Shown here piece by piece: positions 26,911 through 34,212 of a DNA stretch of 64,000 nucleotides. The first letter of the stretch is position 1; every line of letters starts with the position of its first letter. A model generated the notes under the pieces. It ran no database searches and was not told where the DNA came from. It saw only the letters and a program-made list of their open reading frames with translations. Position numbers and translations under genes: made by a program. Location: NCBI RefSeq assembly GCF_014203425.1, contig NZ_JACHJC010000001.1, positions 2,108,001 to 2,172,000 on the forward strand. Direction: 5' to 3'. This DNA is from Micromonospora echinospora. Its GTDB lineage: Bacteria; Actinomycetota; Actinomycetes; Mycobacteriales; Micromonosporaceae.

Positions 26911-29058
26911 ATGCGCGCCCCGGACATCGACGGGGGAGACGTCAGTCGGCCCGGCGCCGTCGCGTACGCCGCCGAGTGGGCTCGTGCGGTGCGCCGCATC
27001 GGATTCGTGCCGTTGACCGCGGCCGAGACCGAGCGCCTGCTGGTGCCACTCACCGAGCAGCTCGGCCAGGCCCTGCTCGCCCCCACCTTCTCCGCCCGGC
27101 CGGCGGAGGAGGTGGGGCGTGCCCTGGTCGAGGCGCACCTCACCGAGCCCGGCGTGCTCGACTGGTCGGTGCAGGCGCTCGGTGACCGGTTTCTGCCCTG
27201 GGTGCTGCCCGGCCGGGCGGAGTCGCCCGAGCTGCGCGAGCGGGTCGCGCTGCTGCAGGGCGCGTTCGCCGCCGGGTTCGCCCGCGCGTTGCGTGACCGG
27301 GTCTTCAGCCAGCAGGAGCGGATCTCCCGCTCCGCCTGGCAGGCGCGGGACACCGTCGAGCAGGCGCTGCGGGACAGCGAGGCCCGCTTCCGGGCCGTCT
27401 TCACCGGCGCCGCCATCGGCATCGGCATCGCCGGTGTGGACGGGCAGATCATCGAGGTCAACCAGTCCTTCGCCGACATGCTCGGCTATACAGTCGCGGA
27501 GATGCGGCGGATGAACGTGTCGGCGTTGGCCTATGCCGACGACGCGGCCGGCATGTGGGAGCTGTACAAGGAGCTGATCGAGGGCAAGCGGGACAGCGCC
27601 CGGGTGGAGAAGCGCTACTACCGCAAGGACGGCAGCGTGGTCTGGACCGACCTCGCCGTCTCGCTGATCCGGTACGACGACGGCCGGCCCCGGTTCACAG
27701 TCGCCATGGTCGAGGACATCACCGAGCGGTACGAGTTGCAGCAGCGGCTGCGTTTCCAGGCGCTGCACGACCCGCTCACCGGGCTGCCCAACCGGACGCT
27801 GTTCTTCGAGACGCTCAGCACGGTCTTCGACAGGGCGGGCGACGACCAGCGCGTCGGGCTCTGCTTCATCGACCTGGACGGCTTCAAGGCGATAAACGAC
27901 AGCCTCGGCCACGACCTGGGCGACCGGCTGCTCAAGGTGATCGCCCGCAGGCTCAGCGACTGCGTGGCCGGGCGCGGTCACCTGGTGGCCCGCATGGGCG
28001 GCGACGAGTTCGTCATCCTGGTCGACTCCGACGGCGGCATCGACGACGCGGTGGAGGTCGCCGAGCTGGCCCTGGCCGCCGTATCCGCGCCGGTGCACGT
28101 CGCCGACCAGCAGCTCGCCGTGTCGGCGAGCATCGGCATCGTGGAGTGCCCGGCGGCGGAGACGAGCGTCGGTGACCTGATGAAGGCCGCCGACACCACG
28201 CTGTACTGGGCCAAGGCGGAGGGCCGGGGGCGCTGGGCGGTGTACGACCCGGAGCGCAGCGCCGCCGACATCGCCCGTTCGGCGCTGGCCGCCAATCTGC
28301 CCGCCGCGCTGGACCGGGACGAGTTCGTGCTGCACTACCAGCCGATCGTGTCGCTGCTGGACGGCACGATGGTGACGGTGGAGGCGCTGGTGCGCTGGCA
28401 GCACCCAGAGCTGGGCCTGATCGGGCCGGACCGGTTCATCGGGCTGGCCGAGGAGACCGGCCTGATCGTCCGGCTCGGCGCCTGGGTGCTGCGTCAGGCG
28501 TGCCGCGACGCCGAGTCGTGGCGGCGTGCGTACCCGGAGACGTCGCCGGTGGTCAGCGTCAACCTGGCCGCGCGGCAGGCGGACGACCCGGCCATCGTGG
28601 AGACGGTCGCCGAGGCGTTGCAGCACACCGGGCTGCCGGCCGAGCTGTTGCAGCTGGAGCTGACCGAGAGCGCGGTCATGGGCAGCGCCGGTGAGCCGCT
28701 GCGGACCCTGCACCAGCTCGCCGACCTGGGGCTGCGGCTGGCCATCGACGACTTCGGCACCGGCTACTCGAACCTGGCGTACCTGCGGCGGCTGCCGATC
28801 CACTGCGTGAAGCTGGCCGGCCCGTTTGTCGAGGGGATAAAGGGTGACGGGGACGCGGTCGCCGACCACCGGGACGAGCGGATCGTGGACGCGCTGGTCC
28901 GGCTGGCGCACGCGCTGGAGCTGTCGGTGACGGCCGAGGCGGTGGAGACCGAGGTGCAGGCCGAGCGGCTGCGGGCGCTGCGGTGCGACACCGGTCAGGG
29001 CCGCCTGTTCGGCGCCCCGATGCCCGCCGACGGCATCCGCACCCGCCTGGGCGGGTAA
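26911..29058 (+). CDS. PAS-GGDEF-EAL cyclic di-GMP signalling protein
   Basis: A 715-residue protein without membrane helices. Residues about 1-150 are an actinobacterial helical region; about 155-280 a PAS-PAC domain (SEARFRAVFTGAAIGIGI to VEDITERYE); about 285-445 a GGDEF domain with intact MGGDEFVIL, the diguanylate cyclase site; about 460-710 an EAL domain with VEALVRWQHPE, LELTESAV and DDFGTGYSNL. In the EAL domain the usual 'K-[IL]-D' after DDFGTGYS reads KLAG, losing the Asp, which may weaken phosphodiesterase activity. Both making and breaking of c-di-GMP are therefore possible, cyclase more surely. Translation follows the DUF574 gene closely. Confidence 0.93.
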   Translation: MRAPDIDGGDVSRPGAVAYAAEWARAVRRIGFVPLTAAETERLLVPLTEQLGQALLAPTFSARPAEEVGRALVEAHLTEPGVLDWSVQALGDRFLPWVLPGRAESPELRERVALLQGAFAAGFARALRDRVFSQQERISRSAWQARDTVEQALRDSEARFRAVFTGAAIGIGIAGVDGQIIEVNQSFADMLGYTVAEMRRMNVSALAYADDAAGMWELYKELIEGKRDSARVEKRYYRKDGSVVWTDLAVSLIRYDDGRPRFTVAMVEDITERYELQQRLRFQALHDPLTGLPNRTLFFETLSTVFDRAGDDQRVGLCFIDLDGFKAINDSLGHDLGDRLLKVIARRLSDCVAGRGHLVARMGGDEFVILVDSDGGIDDAVEVAELALAAVSAPVHVADQQLAVSASIGIVECPAAETSVGDLMKAADTTLYWAKAEGRGRWAVYDPERSAADIARSALAANLPAALDRDEFVLHYQPIVSLLDGTMVTVEALVRWQHPELGLIGPDRFIGLAEETGLIVRLGAWVLRQACRDAESWRRAYPETSPVVSVNLAARQADDPAIVETVAEALQHTGLPAELLQLELTESAVMGSAGEPLRTLHQLADLGLRLAIDDFGTGYSNLAYLRRLPIHCVKLAGPFVEGIKGDGDAVADHRDERIVDALVRLAHALELSVTAEAVETEVQAERLRALRCDTGQGRLFGAPMPADGIRTRLGG

Positions 29059-29114
29059 GGAAGGGCCCCCTATTAACGCCTCCGGTAGAGCAGGGGGCCC
29101 CGCTTAACACCTCC
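29058..29114. repeat. GGGCCCC-TTAAC tandem/palindromic repeat, family C
   Basis: Begins on the stop codon of the GGDEF-EAL gene. Two half units with TTAAC are in tandem (29058-29083 and 29088-29114), each reading roughly AGG-GGGCCCC-xx-TTAAC-xCCTCC. They also form a perfect stem: GGGCCCCCT (29063-29071) with AGGGGGCCC (29092-29100). I recall this GGGCCCC/TTAAC element as dispersed in Micromonospora genomes. A hairpin here may terminate the operon. Confidence 0.8.
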
Positions 29115-29147
29115 CGCTCACACGGCGGCAGGCGAGAAGGGAGAACG

Positions 29148-29648
29148 GTGAGCCTCACCGATTCGCAGGCAGTGGTGTCGGTGGTCGCCGCGCTGGCGAT
29201 CATCGCCGGGCTGGCCGGGGTGGTAGTGCCCGGGCTGCCGGCGCTGCCGCTGTGCTGGGGCGGCGTGCTGGTGTGGGCGCTGTTCGGTGGCGCCGGCCCG
29301 GGCCGCTGGGCGGTGCTCGCCGCCGCCACCGTGATCGCCGCCGGCGGCACCGTGCTCAAGTACCTGTGGCCGGGGCGCAACCTGAAGCGGACCGGCGTGC
29401 CCACGTCGTCGCTGCTGGCCGGCGGGCTGCTCGGGGTGGTCGGCTTCTTCGTGATCCCGGTGGTCGGCCTGCCGATCGGCTTCATCGGCGGGATCTTCGG
29501 CGCGGAGCGGCTGCGGCTGGGTGACACCCGGCTCGCCTGGCCGGCCACCGTGCAGGCGCTCAAGGCGGCCGGTCTGTCGATGCTGCTGGAGTTCATGGCC
29601 GGCCTGATGGTCGCCGCGCTCTGGGTCGCCGGGTTGCTGTTCGTCTAG
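29148..29648 (+). CDS. DUF456 domain-containing membrane protein
   Basis: A 166-residue protein of about four hydrophobic helices. The pattern GVVVPGLPALPLCWGGVLVWALF at the N-terminus and VGFFVIPVVGLPIGFIGGIFGAE at the middle match DUF456 (small Gly/Pro-rich membrane proteins of unknown function; some are linked to membrane stress). The GTG at 29148 is supported by GAAGGGAG at 29135-29142. The in-frame upstream extension runs through repeat C and is rejected. Confidence 0.8.
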   Translation: MSLTDSQAVVSVVAALAIIAGLAGVVVPGLPALPLCWGGVLVWALFGGAGPGRWAVLAAATVIAAGGTVLKYLWPGRNLKRTGVPTSSLLAGGLLGVVGFFVIPVVGLPIGFIGGIFGAERLRLGDTRLAWPATVQALKAAGLSMLLEFMAGLMVAALWVAGLLFV

Positions 29649-29653
29649 AGGTG

Positions 29654-29728
29654 CGGCGGCGCGGGGCGTCCGGAGGGTACGGCCGATCGCCGTACATCAG
29701 TGAGAGAGGTGGACGCCGCGCGCCGCCG
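29654..29728. repeat. Nested inverted repeat downstream of DUF456 gene
   Basis: Outer arms CGGCGGCGCGGGGCGTCC (29654-29671) and GGACGCCGCGCGCCGCCG (29711-29728) pair with one mismatch. Inside them GTACGGC (29677-29683) pairs with GCCGTAC (29689-29695). The whole could fold as one cruciform or a long branched hairpin, a likely terminator for the DUF456 gene. The 180 bases between it and the permease gene hold only a weak promoter candidate (TTGACC at 29840 with CACACT at 29864). Confidence 0.75.
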
Positions 29729-29908
29729 CGGACCGGGCGTTGCCGAGCGCCCGGCGCCGGCCCGTCGGATCGGGCCTGGTCACGCCCACAATGATGCCCC
29801 CGGCGGGATCCGGCGACAACGCAATTACCGGGGTACGTATTGACCACCTTGATCGGCCGGGAGCACACTGCGAGCACTCGCACGAGCATCGCCTCGAGGA
29901 GGTGTGCA

Positions 29909-31483
29909 GTGGCCACGACGCCCGCGCCGACCGCCGAGCAGCCGATGGACGACGACGCCCGACGACTCGCCGAACTCGGCTACAAACAGGAGCTGCGCCG
30001 CAAGTGGAGCGGCTTCTCCAACTTCGCGATCTCGTTCTCCATCATCTCGATCCTGGCCGGCTGCTTCACCACGTTCGGCCAGGCGTGGAACAACGGCGGC
30101 CCGGTGGCGATCTCCTGGGGCTGGCCGCTGATCTCGCTGTTCATCCTGATCATCGGCTTCTGCCTGGCCGAGCTGGTGTCCGCGTACCCGACCGCGGGCG
30201 GGATCTACTGGTGGGCGGCGACCATGGGCCGGCCGGTGCACGGCTGGTTCACCGGCTGGCTCAACCTGATCGGGCTGGTCGCGGTGACCGCGTCGGTCGA
30301 CTACGGCTGCGCCACGTTCCTCAACCTGACGCTGTCGGCGCTGTTCGACGGCTGGGCCGGCACCGGGCACCAGACGTTCGGGCTGTTCGTGGTGATCCTC
30401 GCGTTGCACGGGCTGATCAACATCTACGGGCACCGCATCATCGACGTACTCCAGAACGTCTCGGTCTGGTGGCACGTGGCCGGCGCGGCCGCCGTGGTGC
30501 TGATCCTGGTCCTGGTCCCGGACAACCACCAGAGCTTCCAGTTCGTCTTCACCGAGCGGTTCAACAACTCCGGCTTCGGTGACGGCGACACCGGCGGGCT
30601 GGCGTTCTGGTTCTACGTGCTGCCGCTGGGCTTCCTGCTCACGCAGTACACGATCACCGGCTTCGACGCCTGCGCGCACGTCTCCGAGGAGACGCGCGGC
30701 GCGTCCAAGGCCGCCGCGCAGGGGCTGTGGCGGTCGATCTTCTACTCGGCGGTGGGCGGCTGGATCCTGCTGCTCGCGTTCCTGTTCGCGGCCAACGACG
30801 TGGACGCGATCAACGAGGCGGGCGGCTTCTCCGGGGCCATCTTCGAGACCGCGCTGACGCCGTTCTTCTTCAAGGCCGTCATAATCATCTCCACCATCGG
30901 GCAGTTCTTCTGCGGCATGAGCTGCGTGACGTCGATGTCGCGGATGGCGTACGCGTTCAGCCGCGACCGGGCGGTGCCGGGCTGGCGGCTCTGGTCGACC
31001 GTCGACCGCAACGGCACCCCGGTCAAGGCCATCATCGGGGCGACGCTGGCCGGGCTGGTGCTCACGCTGCCCGCGCTCTACCAGCGCGGCGGCATCCCGG
31101 TCGCGTTCTACGCGGTGGTCTCGGTGGCGGTGATCGGGCTGTACCTGTCCTTCATCATCCCGATCTTCCTCCGGCTGCGGATGGGCGACCGGTTCAAGCC
31201 CGGCCCGTGGACGCTCGGCCGCCGCTACAAGCTGCTCGGCTGGATCGCGGTGGTCGAGATCGCCGTCATCTCGATCTACTTCGTGCTGCCGATCGTCCCG
31301 GCGGGTGTGCCCGGAAACCCCGACTTCAGCTGGACGGCTGTGAACTACGCGCCGATCGCGATCGGTGGCGTGCTGCTCGGCGTCGCCATCTGGTGGTACG
31401 CCTCGGCCCGCAAGTGGTTCACCGGCCCGCGCCGCACCGTCGACCAGGCCGAACCGAAGCCGGAGCCCGCCGAGCCGTCGTAG
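29909..31483 (+). CDS. APC-superfamily amino acid/amine permease
   Basis: A 524-residue transporter with about 12 helices. It has the APC opening LRRKWSGFSNFAISFSIISI followed by a Gly-rich break (SWGWPLISLFILIIGF), and ELVSAYPTAGGIYWWA, the TM3 region of GABA/choline/amine permeases. FDACAHVSEETRGASKAA is the conserved TM6-7 loop. The GTG start has an ideal ribosome-binding site (AGGAGG at 29897-29902). Given the gamma-glutamylation operon 6 kb downstream on the same strand, it may import ethanolamine or a polyamine; an amino acid is also possible. Confidence 0.92.
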   Translation: MATTPAPTAEQPMDDDARRLAELGYKQELRRKWSGFSNFAISFSIISILAGCFTTFGQAWNNGGPVAISWGWPLISLFILIIGFCLAELVSAYPTAGGIYWWAATMGRPVHGWFTGWLNLIGLVAVTASVDYGCATFLNLTLSALFDGWAGTGHQTFGLFVVILALHGLINIYGHRIIDVLQNVSVWWHVAGAAAVVLILVLVPDNHQSFQFVFTERFNNSGFGDGDTGGLAFWFYVLPLGFLLTQYTITGFDACAHVSEETRGASKAAAQGLWRSIFYSAVGGWILLLAFLFAANDVDAINEAGGFSGAIFETALTPFFFKAVIIISTIGQFFCGMSCVTSMSRMAYAFSRDRAVPGWRLWSTVDRNGTPVKAIIGATLAGLVLTLPALYQRGGIPVAFYAVVSVAVIGLYLSFIIPIFLRLRMGDRFKPGPWTLGRRYKLLGWIAVVEIAVISIYFVLPIVPAGVPGNPDFSWTAVNYAPIAIGGVLLGVAIWWYASARKWFTGPRRTVDQAEPKPEPAEPS

Positions 31484-31512
31484 CTGTCGGTGGGTACTGC
31501 CATGATCCGGCG

Positions 31513-31890
31513 ATGGAGTCGGAAGCGGTGGTACGCGCGTTGTGGGATCGCATGCAGGCCCGGGACTGGGCCGGCGTCGGCGAACTGCTGGCCGACGACG
31601 TGGTGGTGGAGTGGCCGGCCAGCGCCGAGCGGATCGTGGGCCGCGAGAACTACGTGAAGGTCAACGCCGAGTACCCGGAGGGCTGGTCGATCCGGGTGCT
31701 GCGGGTGGTGGCGTCCGGGGAGACGGTGGTATCCGAGGTGGAGGTGCCGCACGAGGGGATGGGCGTACACCGGGTGGCGTCGTTTTGGACCGTGCGCGAC
31801 GGGCGGATCGCCGAGGGCCGGGAGTACTGGACCAGCCTCGGCCAGGACCCGTCCCCGCAGTGGCGAGCCGCCTGGGTCCAGCCGATGTGA
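31513..31890 (+). CDS. Nuclear transport factor 2 (SnoaL-like) family protein
   Basis: A 125-residue single-domain protein of the NTF2/SnoaL fold. Recognisable segments are VVRALWDRMQARDWAGVGEL, LLADDVVVEWPASAERIVGR and HRVASFWTVRDGRIAEGREYW, the last being the usual strand with W and the acidic turn. Members act as small isomerases, hydrolases or ligand carriers; this one is unassigned. The ATG is preceded 6 bases upstream by CATGAT without a ribosome-binding site. It follows the permease by 29 bases and may belong to the same transcription unit. Confidence 0.85.
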   Translation: MESEAVVRALWDRMQARDWAGVGELLADDVVVEWPASAERIVGRENYVKVNAEYPEGWSIRVLRVVASGETVVSEVEVPHEGMGVHRVASFWTVRDGRIAEGREYWTSLGQDPSPQWRAAWVQPM

Positions 31891-31929
31891 GTATTGGGCC
31901 GTCCGGAGATCTCGGCGACGGCTTGTCGG

Positions 31930-32124
31930 TCAGGTCGCAGGCCCGATCTGCTTGGCCAGTGCGATGAAGGACCGCCACGAGGACGGGGTGAGGTGGAGGG
32001 TGGCGCCGTCGCGGTCCTTGCTGTCGCGTACCAGCACCACTTCCGTCAGGTTGTCAGCCACCTCGACGCAGTCGGTGTTGCCGCTCCGGGTCGCCTTTCG
32101 CCAGGTCGCGCCGCTCAAATCCAT
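31930..32124 (-). CDS. DUF397 domain-containing protein
   Basis: A 64-residue protein that is one DUF397 domain: ATWRKATRSGNTDCVEVADN, then VLVRDSKDRDGATLHLTPSSW and a final helix. DUF397 proteins are paired with Scr1-type XRE regulators across Actinobacteria and are thought to bind or antagonise them, in the manner of the WhiJ/AbaA systems of Streptomyces. It overlaps the end of the XRE gene by 10 bases and is translationally coupled to it. Confidence 0.93.
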   Translation of the reverse strand: MDLSGATWRKATRSGNTDCVEVADNLTEVVLVRDSKDRDGATLHLTPSSWRSFIALAKQIGPAT

Positions 32125-32915
32125 GACGTCTCCACCTCTTTCAGAAGTTCGAGAGACTGCCGGCGGGGCAAAGCTTCACTCCGGATCATCTCCCATCTCG
32201 ACTGAAGCGTAGCCACGTCGGCGTCGCCGTCGATCACGCTCGTGGTGAGCTGGCATTCCATACTGGCGACCCAACCGCCCTCCGCGCCTCTCGCCAGAGT
32301 GAACGGACCGGACAAGCCGATGTGCAACCCGACCTGTAGTGGAAGCACGTGGATACTGAGGTGCGGGCGCTCGGCACAGACGACCAGGTGCTCGATCTGC
32401 TGAGCCATCAGGCCGCGGAAGCTCTCTTCGCGGCGGTGCAGCATTCCCTCGTCGAGTACAGCGATGAGCTGGGGCGGAGATGGCTGCCGCAGGACTTCCT
32501 GGCGATCCATACGGGCTGCCACGCGGCTCTCCACGTCGGCATCGCTGAGTAGGTCGTCACAGCGAATCACCGCTCGGGCGTAGTTCTCCGTCTGAAGCAG
32601 GGCTGGAATGAGAGTCGGGTGGAAGCACCGAAGCTGTCGAGCGTTGCGTTCGGCATCGAGCCATGGTCGGAGCCAGGACGGCAAGCCCTCGCGTTCGGCC
32701 ATCTTGAGCAGGGACACCAGCAGGCCGCCGGAGTTCAGCACCTCGTCGGCACGAGCCAAGAAGAGCCGGTCGTACGGACGGCTGCCGGTTTCGACGGCGG
32801 ACACCATTGACGGCGAGTAGTGGACCAACCGGCCGAATTCCTCCTGATTGAGACCGGCAACGTTCCGTAGTCGGCGGAGCTGCGCACGGATCAACTCGGC
32901 GGTCGGTTCCTCCAC
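32115..32915 (-). CDS. XRE family regulator with DUF5753 (Scr1-type)
   Basis: A 266-residue regulator. Residues about 8-62 are the helix-turn-helix (LRRLRNVAGLNQEEFGRLVH, then YSPSMVSAVETGSRPYD), and residues about 90-262 the DUF5753 sensor domain (NYARAVIRCDD, PPQLIAVLDEGMLHR, LPLQVGLHIGLSGPF). These regulators work with the DUF397 protein downstream and tend to act in development or antibiotic control. The GTG start sits inside a tandem 11-base duplication (TTCCTCCACAG, plus strand 32907-32928) that doubles the Shine-Dalgarno. The gene diverges from a small-protein operon it may control. Confidence 0.93.
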   Translation of the reverse strand: MEEPTAELIRAQLRRLRNVAGLNQEEFGRLVHYSPSMVSAVETGSRPYDRLFLARADEVLNSGGLLVSLLKMAEREGLPSWLRPWLDAERNARQLRCFHPTLIPALLQTENYARAVIRCDDLLSDADVESRVAARMDRQEVLRQPSPPQLIAVLDEGMLHRREESFRGLMAQQIEHLVVCAERPHLSIHVLPLQVGLHIGLSGPFTLARGAEGGWVASMECQLTTSVIDGDADVATLQSRWEMIRSEALPRRQSLELLKEVETSWI

Positions 32916-33086
32916 AGTTCCTCCACAGTCCGTGCGTGAACTTCATTCGACATCTGCCGGCCGGCCCGGTGCTTCACTCGTGCGCCGTGACCAGGCTCGA
33001 TGCCTTCCGACCGTAGCGGTGTCCTCACCAGACTGTCACGCATGCGGATCCGCTCGTCGCAGGCGAGCACGGGCGGATTCCAGCCC

Positions 33087-33139
33087 GGGGCCGCCCGGTC
33101 CCGACGATGCCGGGCGGCCCCCTCCATACAACGAGGAGG
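33087..33139 (+). promoter_or_regulatory. Structured leader: GC hairpin plus possible Shine-Dalgarno-sequestering stem
   Basis: GGGGCCGCCCGG (33087-33098) and CCGGGCGGCCCC (33110-33121) form a perfect 12-bp stem with an 11-base loop. Directly after it, CCTCC (33121-33125) can pair with GGAGG (33135-33139), the Shine-Dalgarno of the first small gene. The two stems share base 33121 and could exchange. The remaining part of the 229-base divergent region shows no clear promoter. Confidence 0.6.
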
Positions 33140-33144
33140 CCGAT

Positions 33145-33327
33145 GTGCGTGTCCGATGGTTCCGGTGCCGTACCCGGAAGCTGCCCACCCTGCCGAAGCG
33201 CGACCCCGGCAGCAACCTGCCGGCGTGGATGCGCGAGCCGACCCGGGTGTTTCCCACGGTTCGCCCGGGCAGCCCCGGTCGTCTGACACGGGCGCAGGAG
33301 TGGCGGGCGAACGGGGGCCGTTGGTGA
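33145..33327 (+). CDS. Small basic hypothetical protein
   Basis: A 60-residue Arg/Pro-rich protein of no known function: it contains LPAWMREPTRVFPTVRPG and ends RAQEWRANGGRW. I recognise this kind of short 'W-[ML]-R-E-P-T-R-V-x-P-T' protein from Micromonosporaceae, where it lies beside XRE genes. The GTG at 33145 follows GAGGAGG with 5 bases spacing; an ATG at 33143 in another frame gives a poor 47-residue product and is rejected. Its stop overlaps the next start as GTGA. Confidence 0.65.
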   Translation: MRVRWFRCRTRKLPTLPKRDPGSNLPAWMREPTRVFPTVRPGSPGRLTRAQEWRANGGRW

Positions 33328-33617
33328 CGGCTCTGGTCGGTGTCCTCAGCGCCATCGGGCACGTCGGGTACCAGCCGGACTGGGAATGCGAGCGCTGTCG
33401 GGAGCCGTGGCCGTGTCCCACCCTGCGTCGCATTCCGCGAGATCAGCTCGATCCGGCTGCGCTCATCCGGATGATGGCGTTCCTCGTACGCGGCGCGATC
33501 CGGGATCTGCGTGGCCGCGTCGAGGGGCCGGAACCGCCCGAGATCGTCAGGCGGTTCTTCTGGTTCCTTCCGCTCACCGACGACGAGGCGCGTGCGATCG
33601 CCCGTCGGCTGCGGTGA
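33324..33617 (+). CDS. Small protein with WxCxxCxxxWPC motif
   Basis: A 97-residue protein. Near residues 19-33 it holds WECERCREPWPCP, a compact three-Cys motif that could bind zinc or an iron-sulfur cluster. The rest is predicted helical (LIRMMAFLVRGAIRDLRG) and ends in LPLTDDEARAIARRLR. Function unknown. The GTG start overlaps the previous stop (GTGA) and the stop overlaps the next gene's start, so three small genes are translationally coupled. The motif is shared with the next gene. Confidence 0.75.
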   Translation: MTALVGVLSAIGHVGYQPDWECERCREPWPCPTLRRIPRDQLDPAALIRMMAFLVRGAIRDLRGRVEGPEPPEIVRRFFWFLPLTDDEARAIARRLR

Positions 33618-33865
33618 TGGGCCGGCGCGTGGTTCCGCACCTGCCTATGCGCCCGCTCTGGCGGTGCCGCAACTGCGGGGCGGAGTGGCCCTGCCAGCCG
33701 GCCCGGCTGTCGCTGCTCGTCGAGTACCGGGAGAACCGCACCGCGCTGCTTCTCTATCTCGGCGGGCTGATGGCCGAAGCGCGGGAACACCTCGCCCGGC
33801 TGAATCCCGACCACGCGCCGGATCTGCACGGCCGCTTCCTGGCCTGGGCGCGGGTTCGTGGCTGA
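33617..33865 (+). CDS. Small protein with WxCxxCxxxWPC motif (second of a pair)
   Basis: An 82-residue protein. The motif WRCRNCGAEWPCQPARL at residues about 14-30 copies the W-x-C-x2-C-x3-W-P-C pattern of the protein before it. A helical tail follows (LYLGGLMAEAREHLARLNPD, then a RFLAWAR end). Proteins like this are often labelled 'flavin reductase' in actinobacterial genomes, but at this size there is no flavin-binding fold and I see no support for that name. The ATG at 33617 overlaps the upstream stop (TGATG); GTG 33614 in frame is an alternative. Confidence 0.75.
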   Translation: MGRRVVPHLPMRPLWRCRNCGAEWPCQPARLSLLVEYRENRTALLLYLGGLMAEAREHLARLNPDHAPDLHGRFLAWARVRG

Positions 33866-33895
33866 CGCGGGGACGCTGTCCGCGTACCCCCGGGG

Positions 33896-34018
33896 TCAGA
33901 TCGTGGGGCGGCGGTGGGTGAGCGGGAAGCGGAGGATGCGGTCGTCGCCGGCCGTCGGGGTGCCGCGGCCGTCGCGGTTGCTGGTCGCGGCCCAGAGCGC
34001 GCCGCCGGGCGCCACCCG
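33896..34018 (-). pseudogene. Remnant: C-terminus of PQQ-dependent sugar dehydrogenase-like protein
   Basis: About 40 codons open on the minus strand to a stop at 33896-33898 read VAPGGALWAATSNRDGRG, then TPTAGDDRILRFPL. 'LW-x-A-T-S-N-R-D-G-R-G' and 'DDRIL' are the end of the glucose/sorbosone dehydrogenase beta-propeller. The remaining 300 or more residues are missing. It joins an SDR fragment in a different frame at about 34016-34022, so it is a deletion scar, not a gene. Confidence 0.7.
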
Positions 34019-34085
34019 CGGCGATGCTCGACATCTGCACGATGTGGCCGGCGCCCTGGGAGCGTAGGTGCGGCAGCACGGCGCG
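34019..34085 (-). pseudogene. Remnant: internal fragment of a short-chain dehydrogenase
   Basis: The minus strand reads RAVLPHLRSQGAGHIVQMSS and then IAAG, the central part of a classical SDR just before the catalytic Ser-Tyr-Lys region. A stop codon lies about 5 codons upstream and the sequence breaks into the PQQ dehydrogenase remnant downstream. Neither half can make an enzyme. The next 110 bases to the serine hydrolase gene hold nothing I recognise. Confidence 0.6.
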
Positions 34086-34212
34086 GCCGTCCTCGACGGC
34101 CTACGCCCATGCCGCTCCGGCGGCTGAGCTGGGCACTCGCCTGCCGCCGAAACGGACCCGACCGGCGTGCTCGCCGGTCGGGCTCTCGTTCACAGCACGC
34201 GGCTTGGTCCGG

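Noticed and set aside
33143..33286. ATG at 33143 as start of a 47-residue Cys-rich protein
   Set aside because: The frame has poor third-base GC bias and ends early; the GTG two bases later fits the ribosome-binding site and a conserved small protein.
33617..33865. Naming the 82-residue protein a flavin reductase
   Set aside because: The name circulates for this type of protein, but the sequence has only a three-Cys motif and helices; no FMN-binding split barrel fits in 82 residues.
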